Below are positions 44,522 through 53,287 of a DNA stretch of 64,000 nt, piece after piece. The position numbers were made by a program, and so were the translations under genes. The stretch comes from RGIG9041 sp045612565 (GTDB lineage Bacteria > Bacillota > Clostridia > Oscillospirales > QAKW01): the NCBI GenBank assembly GCA_045612565.1, contig JAZKZG010000094.1:1-64000 (forward strand), read 5' to 3'. Positions within the stretch are counted from its first letter, which is position 1; the number at the start of each line of letters is the position of its first letter. The notes beneath the pieces were generated by a model. That model was not told the DNA's origin and searched no databases. It was given only the letters and a program-made list of their open reading frames with translations.

Positions 44522-44533
44522 AGAATACCTCTT

Positions 44534-45355
44534 TTAGATTATGTTTTCAACAATATATTTAATAGCGTGTTGTTCGTTTGAACAAATTATTTTGTCGCAA
44601 ACTTCCTTTAGTGAGTCACTTGCATTATCAACCGCAAGACCAAGACCTGCATCCTTGATAAGCGTCAAATCGTTTCCGCTGTCACCGACACCGATGGTTT
44701 GGCTAACGTCAATTCCAAGTTTTTTTGCAAGAGCGGTAAGTGCCGCACCCTTACCTGCAGATTTGCTGAAAATTTCAAGGTTATACGGCCACGAATCCGC
44801 CACCACAATTTCCCCGATGTCACTTAACTGTTGTTTGCATTTTTGCATTTCGGTTTCGCTGTGGAAAAATATTGACATTACCTCGACATCATCGAGCGAG
44901 TAAACAAACTCTTTATATCCTTCTTTTAAAACGGCGTATTCGGTAATTACCCCTTTATGAACGTTGTGAACATTATAAAAACGATAGTCGCTTTCTTTTT
45001 GATATTCAGCATCAATATAGCAAATTCCATTATGGCGCAATGTGATATGAGTTTTGTAACTGTAAAGAGTGTCGAGCACCTTACCCACAATCGCTTTTGA
45101 CATACACATTAAAATCTTTTCGCCGGTAAGCGTGTCAATTGCGGCGGCACCGTTTGAGTAGATATAATAGCGGATATCAGAATTGTTTATTAGTTCAGGT
45201 GGCATTTCCGACATTGTTCTGCCCGATGACGGCACAAATAAAATGCCACGCTCACACAGTTTTTTTATTGCATCAATGTTTTCGCGGCTTATTTGAGTTT
45301 TGTTATTATACAAAGTACCGTCAAGATCGCAGGCAATAAGTTTATAATTCGACAT
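44534..45355 (-). CDS. Cof-type HAD hydrolase
   Basis: A 273-residue HAD-superfamily phosphatase, class C2 (Cof/YbjI type). Motif I is DLDGTL (nucleophile Asp near residue 9), motif II the SSGRT segment, motif III the Lys before ALTALAKKLG, and motif IV GDSGNDLTLI. It dephosphorylates sugar phosphates or cofactors such as FMN or PLP; these enzymes are broad and the substrate cannot be read. It is the first gene of the minus-strand unit of three. A GAGGAT-type site precedes the ATG. Confidence 0.9.
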   Translation of the reverse strand: MSNYKLIACDLDGTLYNNKTQISRENIDAIKKLCERGILFVPSSGRTMSEMPPELINNSDIRYYIYSNGAAAIDTLTGEKILMCMSKAIVGKVLDTLYSYKTHITLRHNGICYIDAEYQKESDYRFYNVHNVHKGVITEYAVLKEGYKEFVYSLDDVEVMSIFFHSETEMQKCKQQLSDIGEIVVADSWPYNLEIFSKSAGKGAALTALAKKLGIDVSQTIGVGDSGNDLTLIKDAGLGLAVDNASDSLKEVCDKIICSNEQHAIKYIVENII

Positions 45356-45446
45356 ATAATATCCTCATTTATATATAATGCGTATTTCTATTTCAAGTGG
45401 TAACTGAAAAAAGTCGACACGGACAAAACAGAGTCCGCGGCGATGA

Positions 45447-45523
45447 TGGCGCGCCCGACTGGATTCGAACCAGCGGCCTTCAGAGTCGGGGGCTGACGCT
45501 CTATCCAACTGGGCTACGGGCGC
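45447..45523 (-). tRNA. tRNA-Arg (anticodon CCG), with atypical arms
   Basis: Minus strand, 77 bases with encoded CCA. Acceptor GCGCCCG/CGGGCGC is perfect; the T arm with GGTTCGAATCC is normal. The D stem reads GCCC/GAGC, leaving one C-A mismatch (standard GCTC). The anticodon arm reads TCAGC-CCCCGAC-TCTGA: anticodon CCG, but with C at position 33 instead of the nearly universal U, and a C-T mismatch closing the loop (31-39). A promoter TTGAAA-17-TAGAAT (45561-45533) precedes it. It may decode CGG, or be degenerating. Confidence 0.8.
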
Positions 45524-45532
45524 ATTTGCTTC

Positions 45533-45607
45533 ATTCTAACATATATATTTTACAATTTCAATAAATTATAAAATATTATTGATTTAGAATAAAATATATA
45601 ATATAAT
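45533..45607. promoter_or_regulatory. Divergent promoters of tRNA-Arg and gltX
   Basis: Minus: TTGAAA (45561-45556), 17 bases, TAGAAT (45538-45533). Plus: TTGATT (45579-45584), 17 bases, TATAAT (45602-45607), 35 bases before the gltX ATG. No T-box core is present in this 118-base gap. Confidence 0.7.
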
Positions 45608-45641
45608 ATTAAATTGAAAAATTATGCAGAGGTAAAAAGCA

Positions 45642-47303
45642 ATGGAAGATAAAAATTTACAGTTAGCAGAACTTTTGTTCTCACACGTTACAAAAACTCC
45701 CGACGATATGGAAACGGAGTTTGCCGTTCGTGATTTACCCGAGGGCGCAAAGGTTACACGTATTGCACCCAGCCCCACAGGTTTTGTTCATTTCGGCAAC
45801 CTTTTTCCTGCAATGATATCAGAGCGTCTTGCACGTCAGAGTGACGGTCTTTTCCTTCTTAGAATTGAAGATACCGACGCACAGCGTAAGGTTGAGGGTG
45901 CGGTTGAAACAATCATCGATTCATTTGCGCACTACGGTCTCCAGTTTGACGAGGGCGCATCAAAAACAGGTGATATCGGTGCTTACGGACCTTATTTTCA
46001 GTCGCAGCGCGCACACATCTACCACGTTTTTGCAAAATCACTTGTACAGCAAGGTCTTGCATACCCCTGCTTTTATACTAAAGACGAACTCGAAAAAATC
46101 CGTGAAGAGCAGGAGGCAAAAAAAGTGCTCCCCGGTGTATATGGTGAGTGGGCAAAATACCGCGATGCCGATATTGACACCGTAAAAGAACTTATCGAAA
46201 AGGGCGTACCTTATGTTGTACGTCTTCGTTCACCCGGTGTTGTCGGTGGCAGAATTAAGGTAACCGACGTTATCAAGGGTAATCTTGAACTCGACGAAAA
46301 CTATGTTGACGGTGTTATCTTAAAGAGTGACGGCATTCCCACATACCACTTTGCACACGCGGTTGATGACCATCTTATGCGCGTAACCCACGTTGTACGC
46401 GGTGAAGAATGGCTTCCGTCTCTTCCGCTTCATATCCAACTCTTTAAAGTACTTGGCTTTAAGGCTCCCAAATATCTGCACATTTCACTGCTTATGAAAC
46501 AGGACGGCACCTCAAAGCGTAAACTTTCAAAGCGTCACGACCCTGAAGCCGCACTTTCATACTATAAAGAAGTTGGTTATCCCGCAGCGTCGGTGCGTGA
46601 GTATGTTATGACACTCCTTAACTCAAACTTTGAAGAGTGGCGTATGCAAAATCCCAAGGCTCCGCTTGACGACTTTAAGTTTACCACCGCAAAAATGAGC
46701 CACAGCGGTTCGCTTTTCGATATAAACAAACTCGACGACGTTTCTAAAAACGCAATCAGCGTTATGACTGCCGACGAGGTAACATCACAGGTTATAAACT
46801 GGGCAGAAGAGTTCGACAGCGAACTTTATTCGCTTCTCTCACGTGATGAGGACTATACAAAGAGCATTTTTGCAATCGGCAGAACAGACGCAAAACCGCG
46901 TAAAGATCTTGCAAAATGGAACGAGGTCCGCGCCTATGTAGGTCTTTTCTTTGATGAGTTGTTTGCAAATATTGATGCAATGCCGGCTAACGTGTCGGAT
47001 GACGATATTGTGGCAATCCTCACACAGTTTAAAGACAGTTACGATATCGCTGATGACAGCAGTGCATGGTTTGAAAAATTAAAGGTTATTGCCGACAACT
47101 TAGGCTTTGCGCAAAAACCGAAAGACTATAAAAACAATCCCGATATGTACAAAGGTCACGTAGGTGACATCAGCATGGTGCTTCGTGTGGCGGTTTCGGG
47201 CAAAACAATGTCTCCTGACCTCTACAGCATTATGCAGATTATCGGTAAAGACAGAACTTTCGCACGAATTGATGACGCAATAAAGAGTATTAAGGAGAAC
47301 TAA
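45642..47303 (+). CDS. gltX: Glutamyl-tRNA synthetase
   Basis: A 553-residue class I synthetase. The HIGH-type motif reads HFGN in PSPTGFVHFGNLFP, and the KMSKS equivalent is KLSKR (in KRKLSKRHD). The protein is somewhat longer than the standard 470-490, with the extra length towards the N-terminus (about 35 residues before IAPSPTG) and in the anticodon-binding half. It charges tRNA-Glu. A GlnRS gene starts 2 bases later, so this organism probably charges tRNA-Gln directly and GltX should be discriminating. GAGGTAAAA precedes the ATG. Confidence 0.93.
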   Translation: MEDKNLQLAELLFSHVTKTPDDMETEFAVRDLPEGAKVTRIAPSPTGFVHFGNLFPAMISERLARQSDGLFLLRIEDTDAQRKVEGAVETIIDSFAHYGLQFDEGASKTGDIGAYGPYFQSQRAHIYHVFAKSLVQQGLAYPCFYTKDELEKIREEQEAKKVLPGVYGEWAKYRDADIDTVKELIEKGVPYVVRLRSPGVVGGRIKVTDVIKGNLELDENYVDGVILKSDGIPTYHFAHAVDDHLMRVTHVVRGEEWLPSLPLHIQLFKVLGFKAPKYLHISLLMKQDGTSKRKLSKRHDPEAALSYYKEVGYPAASVREYVMTLLNSNFEEWRMQNPKAPLDDFKFTTAKMSHSGSLFDINKLDDVSKNAISVMTADEVTSQVINWAEEFDSELYSLLSRDEDYTKSIFAIGRTDAKPRKDLAKWNEVRAYVGLFFDELFANIDAMPANVSDDDIVAILTQFKDSYDIADDSSAWFEKLKVIADNLGFAQKPKDYKNNPDMYKGHVGDISMVLRVAVSGKTMSPDLYSIMQIIGKDRTFARIDDAIKSIKEN

Positions 47304-47304
47304 A

Positions 47305-48960
47305 ATGGAAGAACTTACATCATTTTTTATACACGATATCATTGATAAAGATATCGAAAACGGCCTTGATCGCCGTATTCACACACGTTTCCCGCCCGAA
47401 CCCAACGGTTATCTGCATATCGGCAGTGCAAAAGCAATTTTTATAAACCACTATACCGCACAAAAATATAACGGTCTTTTCAATCTTCGTTATGACGATA
47501 CCAACCCCGTAAAAGAGGATGACGAGTATGTAAAGAGCATTTATGAAGACCTCAAATGGCTCGGTTGTGACATAAACGGCGGTGTATTTTACGGTTCTGA
47601 CTATTTTGATAAATGCTATGAGTACGCTTGTCAACTTATCCGTCAGGGCGATGCTTATGTCTGCGACCTCAACGCCGACGAAATGCGCGAATACCGCGGT
47701 ACACTCACAGCCCCCGGTAAAGAAAGCCCCTACAGAAACAGAAGCGTTGAAGAAAACCTCGCACTTTTTGAGAAAATGAAAAATGGTGAGTTCGAAGATG
47801 GTGCCTGTACCCTTCGTGCAAAGATTGATATGTCGAGTTCAAATATGAACCTCCGCGACCCTGCAATCTACCGCATCAGCCACACCCACCATCACCGTCA
47901 GGGCGATAAATGGTGTATCTATCCGCTTTATGACTTTGCACATCCCATTCAGGACGCACTCGAGGGCATTACACATTCGCTCTGCTCACTTGAGTTTGAA
48001 AACCACCGTCCGCTTTATGACTGGGTTGTTGACAAGATCGGTTTTGAAAATAAACCCCATCAGTATGAATTTGCACGTCTTAACGTTACAAATACAGTTA
48101 TGAGCAAACGCTATCTTCGTGAACTGGTTGAAACAGGCATTGTTGACGGTTGGGACGATCCGCGTATGCCCACACTCTGCGGTCTTCGCCGTCGCGGTTA
48201 CACACCCTCATCGATTATTGAATTTGTAAAACAGGCGGGTGTTTCAAAGGCATTTTCAATTGTTGATATCGGTATGCTCGAACACTGTGTGCGTGATGAA
48301 CTCAACTACTCGGCGCAAAGACGCATCGCGGTAATCGACCCGATAAAAGTTGTTGTTGATAACTATCCCGAGGATAAAACCGAGACCTTTAAGGTATCAA
48401 ATAACCCCAATGACGAAAACGCAGGAATGCGCGAAGTATCATTCAGCCGTGAACTGTACATCGACCGTGCCGACTTCCTTAAAGAAAAGGTTGGCAAGTT
48501 CTTCCGTATGTATCCCGGCGGTGAGGTTCGTCTTATGAGTGCATACATCGTAAAATGTACAGGCTTTGAAGAGGATGAAAACGGCAACGTTACAGTAATT
48601 CACTGTGAGGCTGATCTCGAAACAGGTTGTAATATGCCCTCTGACGGCAGAAAAATTAAAGGTACAATCCACTGGGTTAACGCAAATGATTGCGAAAATG
48701 CAAAGGTTATCAAGTACGATAAACTTTTCACCGAAGAAAACCTTGTTACAATGGAAGAAGGCAAGACCTATGGCGATTATCTCAATCACGATTCTGTTAT
48801 TGAGTTTAATAATGCCAAAGTTGAACGCGCACTTGCAGAGGCAAAACCTTCTGATAAGTTCCAGTTTGTAAGAACGGGTTATTTCTGCCGCGATACCAAA
48901 AACACAGATGAACTTGTATTTAACTCAATTGTTGAACTCCGCGACAGCAAAGGTAAATAA
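47305..48960 (+). CDS. glnS: Glutaminyl-tRNA synthetase
   Basis: A 551-residue class I synthetase with HIGH as LHIGSAKAI (PPEPNGYLHIGS), KMSKS as VMSKRYL, and the two C-terminal beta-barrel domains of GlnRS. It charges tRNA-Gln directly. Many Firmicutes lack GlnRS and rely on GatCAB; its presence beside GluRS, with AAGGAG 8 bases before the ATG and a 2-base gap, indicates a shared message. It ends at a strong terminator (48967-48999). Confidence 0.96.
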   Translation: MEELTSFFIHDIIDKDIENGLDRRIHTRFPPEPNGYLHIGSAKAIFINHYTAQKYNGLFNLRYDDTNPVKEDDEYVKSIYEDLKWLGCDINGGVFYGSDYFDKCYEYACQLIRQGDAYVCDLNADEMREYRGTLTAPGKESPYRNRSVEENLALFEKMKNGEFEDGACTLRAKIDMSSSNMNLRDPAIYRISHTHHHRQGDKWCIYPLYDFAHPIQDALEGITHSLCSLEFENHRPLYDWVVDKIGFENKPHQYEFARLNVTNTVMSKRYLRELVETGIVDGWDDPRMPTLCGLRRRGYTPSSIIEFVKQAGVSKAFSIVDIGMLEHCVRDELNYSAQRRIAVIDPIKVVVDNYPEDKTETFKVSNNPNDENAGMREVSFSRELYIDRADFLKEKVGKFFRMYPGGEVRLMSAYIVKCTGFEEDENGNVTVIHCEADLETGCNMPSDGRKIKGTIHWVNANDCENAKVIKYDKLFTEENLVTMEEGKTYGDYLNHDSVIEFNNAKVERALAEAKPSDKFQFVRTGYFCRDTKNTDELVFNSIVELRDSKGK

Positions 48961-48966
48961 AATAAT

Positions 48967-48999
48967 AAAAGCAGAACCAAACGGTTCTGCTTTTTTTTT
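48967..48999 (+). terminator. Terminator of the gltX-glnS operon
   Basis: AAAAGCAGAACC (48967-48978), AAAC loop, GGTTCTGC (48983-48990), then nine T residues. Confidence 0.9.
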
Positions 49000-49063
49000 G
49001 TGAGATTGTTCGTTTTGTTCGGTTTATTTGCTTTATAATATTATTATAAAGGAGAACAAAACT

Positions 49064-49531
49064 ATGAAATTTATAAAAATACCAAAAGAATTTTTTAAAA
49101 ACCCCTACTATAAAAATTTATCTTCAAATGCAAAATTGCTGTATGGTCTTTTGCTTGACCGCCGTTCGCTTTCCGAGTCAAACAACCTGACCGATGACAA
49201 CGGCGAAACGGTTGTGTATTGTACACATAAGGAGGCAAAAGAATTACTGTGCATAGGCAAGGATGCCTGTGATAAAGCATTTAATGATTTAAAGACTGTA
49301 GGGCTTTTGCGTGTCGGGTTTCTCGGTGTTGGAAAAACCTGTATGCTATATATCAAAAAACCGTTACGCCATGTCGGAAATTCAGTACATACCGTATCGG
49401 GAATTCAGTATACAAATAATACTGATTATAATAAGACTGAATTAAATAAGACTGATTATAATAAAGAACTTGAAGATTATTTTTTGAATTTTTTCTCGGA
49501 TTCGTTCGACAAAGACGGTCATTGTATTTAA
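49064..49531 (+). CDS. RepA_N-type replication initiator-like protein, chromosomal orphan
   Basis: A 155-residue protein. The N-terminal about 105 residues (FIKIPKEFFKNPYYKNLSSNAKLLYGLLLDR, then the winged-helix HKEAKELLCIGKDACDKAFNDLKTVGLL) match the RepA_N initiator domain found in plasmids and integrative elements of Firmicutes. The C-terminal half is short, low-complexity and rich in Asn, Tyr and Asp (NTDYNKTELNKTDYNKE), so it lacks the extended initiator tail. No relaxase, partition gene or iteron series is nearby. It may be a relic of an integrated element or a recruited transcription factor. ATAAAGGAG precedes the ATG. A TATAAT lies at 49034-49039 but without a clear -35. Confidence 0.75.
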   Translation: MKFIKIPKEFFKNPYYKNLSSNAKLLYGLLLDRRSLSESNNLTDDNGETVVYCTHKEAKELLCIGKDACDKAFNDLKTVGLLRVGFLGVGKTCMLYIKKPLRHVGNSVHTVSGIQYTNNTDYNKTELNKTDYNKELEDYFLNFFSDSFDKDGHCI

Positions 49532-49760
49532 AATTCAATCGAAACAAGGACATCTCTGTATGGTGAAACGCTATTTACTGTAGCCTAAAAATCAGACTTT
49601 TTATCATACTTTGCACCTGAAATGTGTATATTTTTTATACTTTTGCTTGTTTTTAGGTGAAGCGTGTCGATTTCGTCGGGGTGAATGTTAAAATAGGCGG
49701 TGTGAAGAGTATTTCCCATAACATTAAATCACACTTTGCGGTAAGTTCACGGTTGAAATG
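49532..49760. other. Intergenic region without recognisable features
   Basis: 229 bases between the orphan RepA_N gene and the convergent phosphoesterase gene. I see no gene, tRNA, strong hairpin terminator or repeat. Two T-rich stretches occur near 49600 and 49635 but without matching stems. Confidence 0.5.
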
Positions 49761-52403
49761 TTATGCATTGGGTGTGGCGCCTTTGGAACTAAGTATTTGT
49801 TCGATTTCCTGTTGTGTCAAACTGTGCATAAGCGGAGGTTCGTATGCAATCACGCCTGCCTCGTATGCAAATTTTAAAGCCTTTGTCTGACGGTTAACGG
49901 GGTTGCCGTCAACCGAGTAATCGAGCTTGTCAAAATCAACGCCCGAAAGATTAAAATACATTAACAGAAACTGTGTGCATCTCATCGGAACGGCTTTGAG
50001 TTCAGGGGTTGAGTTTTGTGAAAGACCGCGTTCCAGCCACTCATAAATCATAAGTGTGTGCCACTTGAGGTCGGTAGGCTTTTCAACTACAGCTTCCTCA
50101 TATTTGGGGTTAACTTCGAGTTGTTTCTGTTCGTCTGTTAAAAAGTCAGTGGCTTTTGGGGTGGTCTGGCTAAGTTTTTCTTCGCTTATCTGCGGACTTA
50201 TATCAGATAGGGTTGCGTGTTTTGTGCCTTGGTCGGAGTTTTTGTGTTCGCCGAGAGTTTTTTTGCTGTATGTGTTGACAGTGCCGTAATTTCCGCCGTC
50301 GCCTATGTATGCGCATCCGCCGAGTGCATCATATATGCCGACAGTGATTTTCTTTAGTGTATCGGTATCAGCACCTGCGAAAAAGGTACATTCGCCGTCT
50401 GTGAGTTTAAGTGTTTCGAGCCACAGCCGTTGTTTTTCGGTGTAACTGTTTGAAAGCCCTTTGCGGTTGGTGTCGCACACTATAATATTAACGTCGCCGT
50501 AACGTGTGTTAAAGAACATTCCGTTATGATTGCCGTTTTGGGTAATTCTCAAAATTTGTGAAAGATATGGCGCATAGTCGCCGTAACACTCGCCCTCACC
50601 GCGCGTGAAAATAACGGGTTTTGTACCGCCGCTGAGCGCGTTTGCAAAAACAAGAATGTTTTTTATAAAGTCATTTTGCGTGTAAATGCCATCACTCATA
50701 TTACCGCCCAGCACAATCACATCGGGTTCAACACTCAGCGTATTTTTTGCCTTTACTGCCGCTTCAATGCCGCCGCAACCCGAAAATGATGCAACCGATA
50801 CGCTTTTGCCTTTTTCAAACTCAGCAAATGTATATGGCTTTGATGTGACGGTGAGACCGATGTCGGTCGAGGTTGCTTCGTACATATAATTCTCACCATA
50901 AGCGCCGTATGCACCAAGGTATGTTGTTTTTATTACATAGGTTGCACCTTCCAGAATACTTTTTGGCACCGCGATTGAGTGTACTGCGTTTGATACGGCA
51001 TTACCCGCTTTTGCGTCGGTAAAAGTATAGATTTTGCCGTCTTTTGCGGTAATTTCTGCCTGTGCTTTTGTGAGGTCGCTTCCTGCGTCCGCAACAAATA
51101 CTATATTATACATATCACCGCAGTCAAAAACGGTGGGCGGTACAGTTACAGTCGGCGAGTATTTGGAGCCTTTTGTGGCAATGCCTGTACCGCTTACGAT
51201 TTTTTCGAGCGGAGCATTCTGCACGTACTCTGTATTTTGTTTTTGCTCTTTAGGTGTTACTGTTTTTTGAACTGTTCTGGCAGAGTGGGTAAATACAGAA
51301 TTGAGGTTGTTATCCCACACCTCAAAGTTTATGTTGTCACCCGATAACTTTAAAACTCCGCCGCGGAAACCGTTTGACATAAGACCGCCGTCAATCAAGA
51401 TGGGATACTGCGCACCCGAAAACTCGGCGGCAACGTGGCTGTGTCCCGATATCTGAATATCGGTGCCGTATTCCTCTAAAATTTTAAAACATTCGCTTGA
51501 ATATTTTCGGTCAAAAAATCTCGGCGAGTGCGAAAGCGCAATATGGTATGGCTTTGATGCGTCATAACCGCCCATATTCTGTAGCCAGTTGAGTTGGCTT
51601 ATGAGATAGTTGTCAAAATCGACAAGTCCGCCGTACTCCACCTGATAGTCGGGCTTGTCTTCGCCGCAGTCACCCACGATAAACGATGCGGGACCGAATT
51701 CAACGCGCCCATACATATTTCCGCCCTCAAATGCGAGGTATCTGTCAATAAACTGTGCAAATTCACCTCGCGCCTCGTGATTTCCGCGAACATATATAAC
51801 GGGTATCTCACCGCGCGAAATAATGTACGCTCCGTCAAGCAACGCCTCGGCAAAATACATATCGTTCGGCAGTGCGTCGGTGATGTCGCCGTTTAAAACA
51901 ATGAGGTCGGGACGTCCGATTTTTTTGTCCATAATGTCACGTGCCATTTCGGCACGTTCAAATTCGGCAGGTTTTAGGTGTAAATCCGAAAAGAATGAAA
52001 TATTGATGCTATTTTTATCTTTATCGCCATAAAAAGTCTGTGTTTTGCGCACTTCACTTTCATAAGAAATTCCGTTTTTGGTGCTATTTTCCACCTCACG
52101 CGCAACAATTGTGTACGCTCCCGCGCTATCGAGCATTGATTTTGGAACACGCACCGAATGTATGTAATCGTCGGTGCGGATAACGCCGTCGTACTCGTCG
52201 GCATATACATAGGTTTTGCCGCCGTAACTGAGTTCGACAAAGGCAGCCGAATAGTCATCAGTTGCAAAAACAATGTTATATTCGTCGGGACCCGATAAAA
52301 ACACCGTCGGGTTTGTAAGAATTTTCGCTTCAGCGTTTGCCGAAAACGTAAGTCCCGATATCAGAATTAATGCTGTGAGTATTATGCAAAAAAATCTTTT
52401 CAT
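49761..52403 (-). CDS. Secreted protein with two calcineurin-like domains, the second degenerate
   Basis: An 880-residue protein with signal peptide MKRFFCIILTALILISGLTFSANA. It has two copies of a beta domain plus metallophosphoesterase domain. The first (about 30-395) keeps the metal blocks SDLH (D139), NGDITD, RGNHE, HSPR and SGHSH. The second (about 415-720) has lost them: SGCG for DxH, GGNMSDG for GD, and RGEGECYG for GNHE. The C-terminal 100 residues (HTLMIYEWLERGL...) are helical and may be a degenerate SLH-like anchor. The first beta domain resembles the cytosolic protein at 7016-8152. A secreted phosphatase with a binding-only second domain is the likely role. AGAGGT precedes the ATG. 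Confidence 0.87.
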   Translation of the reverse strand: MKRFFCIILTALILISGLTFSANAEAKILTNPTVFLSGPDEYNIVFATDDYSAAFVELSYGGKTYVYADEYDGVIRTDDYIHSVRVPKSMLDSAGAYTIVAREVENSTKNGISYESEVRKTQTFYGDKDKNSINISFFSDLHLKPAEFERAEMARDIMDKKIGRPDLIVLNGDITDALPNDMYFAEALLDGAYIISRGEIPVIYVRGNHEARGEFAQFIDRYLAFEGGNMYGRVEFGPASFIVGDCGEDKPDYQVEYGGLVDFDNYLISQLNWLQNMGGYDASKPYHIALSHSPRFFDRKYSSECFKILEEYGTDIQISGHSHVAAEFSGAQYPILIDGGLMSNGFRGGVLKLSGDNINFEVWDNNLNSVFTHSARTVQKTVTPKEQKQNTEYVQNAPLEKIVSGTGIATKGSKYSPTVTVPPTVFDCGDMYNIVFVADAGSDLTKAQAEITAKDGKIYTFTDAKAGNAVSNAVHSIAVPKSILEGATYVIKTTYLGAYGAYGENYMYEATSTDIGLTVTSKPYTFAEFEKGKSVSVASFSGCGGIEAAVKAKNTLSVEPDVIVLGGNMSDGIYTQNDFIKNILVFANALSGGTKPVIFTRGEGECYGDYAPYLSQILRITQNGNHNGMFFNTRYGDVNIIVCDTNRKGLSNSYTEKQRLWLETLKLTDGECTFFAGADTDTLKKITVGIYDALGGCAYIGDGGNYGTVNTYSKKTLGEHKNSDQGTKHATLSDISPQISEEKLSQTTPKATDFLTDEQKQLEVNPKYEEAVVEKPTDLKWHTLMIYEWLERGLSQNSTPELKAVPMRCTQFLLMYFNLSGVDFDKLDYSVDGNPVNRQTKALKFAYEAGVIAYEPPLMHSLTQQEIEQILSSKGATPNA

Positions 52404-52515
52404 TAAATTTACCTCTTTTTATATGTAAAATAAATATAACATTATCGGTTATCTAAGTCAACATTTGCAATTGACATATTTTAATAAAAATAATATAATG
52501 AAGACAAAAAATAGC

Positions 52516-52535
52516 CTCCTTTGTATAACGGGAGG
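52516..52535 (+). promoter_or_regulatory. Small hairpin around the aldolase Shine-Dalgarno
   Basis: CCTCC (52516-52520) can pair with GGAGG (52531-52535) across a 10-base loop. The 3' arm is a strong ribosome binding site for the in-frame ATG at 52543. Weak compared with the hairpin at 3213-3246. Confidence 0.45.
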
Positions 52536-52572
52536 AAGACCGATGCACAGCGTTGGTGGAAGGATTGTTATT

Positions 52573-53199
52573 ATGGAAAATTTAGCAAAAAAAATGTCAG
52601 ACGTAGGTATTATCCCCGTTGTTGTAATTGACGATGCAAAGGATGCACTTCCCCTTGCACGTGCACTTAAACAGGGCGGTATTGAGTGCGCCGAGGTTAC
52701 TTTCAGAACAGCGGCGGCAGAGGAGAGTATTAAAAGAATTGCGGCTGAGTACCCCGAGTTTTTAATTGGCGCAGGAACCATTCTCACACCCGCACAGGCA
52801 GATTGTGCAATGGCGGCGGGAGCCTCGTTTATTGTAAGCCCCGGTCTTAATCCCGAGGTTGTGCGTCACTGTATAGATAAAGGTTACCCCATTATCCCCG
52901 GTGTTTGCACACCCAGCGAGGTTGAACTTGGTCTGTCGCTTGGTCTTAAATATCTTAAATTCTTTCCTGCAGAGGCGGCAGGCGGTCTTAAAATGATAAA
53001 GGCAATGTCGGCACCCTATGGAATGGTACGCTTTATGCCAACGGGCGGTATCAGCGCAAAAAATGTCACCGAGTACCTTGAGTGCAAAGCGGTATTTGCC
53101 TGTGGCGGCAGTTGGATGGTGCCAAAAGATATGATTGCAAACGGCGAGTTTGATAAAATTGAACAACTTACCCGCGAGGCAAAATCACTTGTTAAATAA
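52573..53199 (+). CDS. KDPG/KHG-type class I aldolase
   Basis: A 208-residue (beta/alpha)8 aldolase of the Eda family, cleaving 2-keto-3-deoxy-6-phosphogluconate or 4-hydroxy-2-oxoglutarate into pyruvate and an aldehyde. The catalytic Glu lies in EVTFRT and the Schiff-base Lys in YLKFFPAEAAGG near residue 130. I use ATG 52573 (MENLAKKMSDVGIIPVV), which fits the family; ATG 52543 is in frame with the stronger binding site GGGAGG (52530-52535) and would add 10 residues. Genes for a KDPG dehydratase or kinase are not adjacent, so the substrate is open. A terminator follows at 53202-53225. Confidence 0.88.
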   Translation: MENLAKKMSDVGIIPVVVIDDAKDALPLARALKQGGIECAEVTFRTAAAEESIKRIAAEYPEFLIGAGTILTPAQADCAMAAGASFIVSPGLNPEVVRHCIDKGYPIIPGVCTPSEVELGLSLGLKYLKFFPAEAAGGLKMIKAMSAPYGMVRFMPTGGISAKNVTEYLECKAVFACGGSWMVPKDMIANGEFDKIEQLTREAKSLVK

Positions 53200-53201
53200 C
53201 A

Positions 53202-53225
53202 AAAACGGAACTTTAGTTCCGTTTT
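53202..53225 (+). terminator. Terminator of the aldolase gene
   Basis: AAAACGGAAC (53202-53211), TTTA loop, GTTCCGTTTT (53216-53225). Confidence 0.8.
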
Positions 53226-53287
53226 ATATTTTTAATTTTGTTGGATAATATTGCAGTTTTTGTTCAATATCAGAAGGAGTTGGGATA

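Noticed and set aside
45524..45641. T-box leader upstream of gltX
   Set aside because: The 118-base gap is fully used by two divergent promoters and lacks any T-box core.
49657..49890. 77-residue plus-strand frame in the gap after the RepA_N gene
   Set aside because: Its second half overlaps the phosphoesterase gene in antisense and it has no convincing ribosome binding site or known domain.
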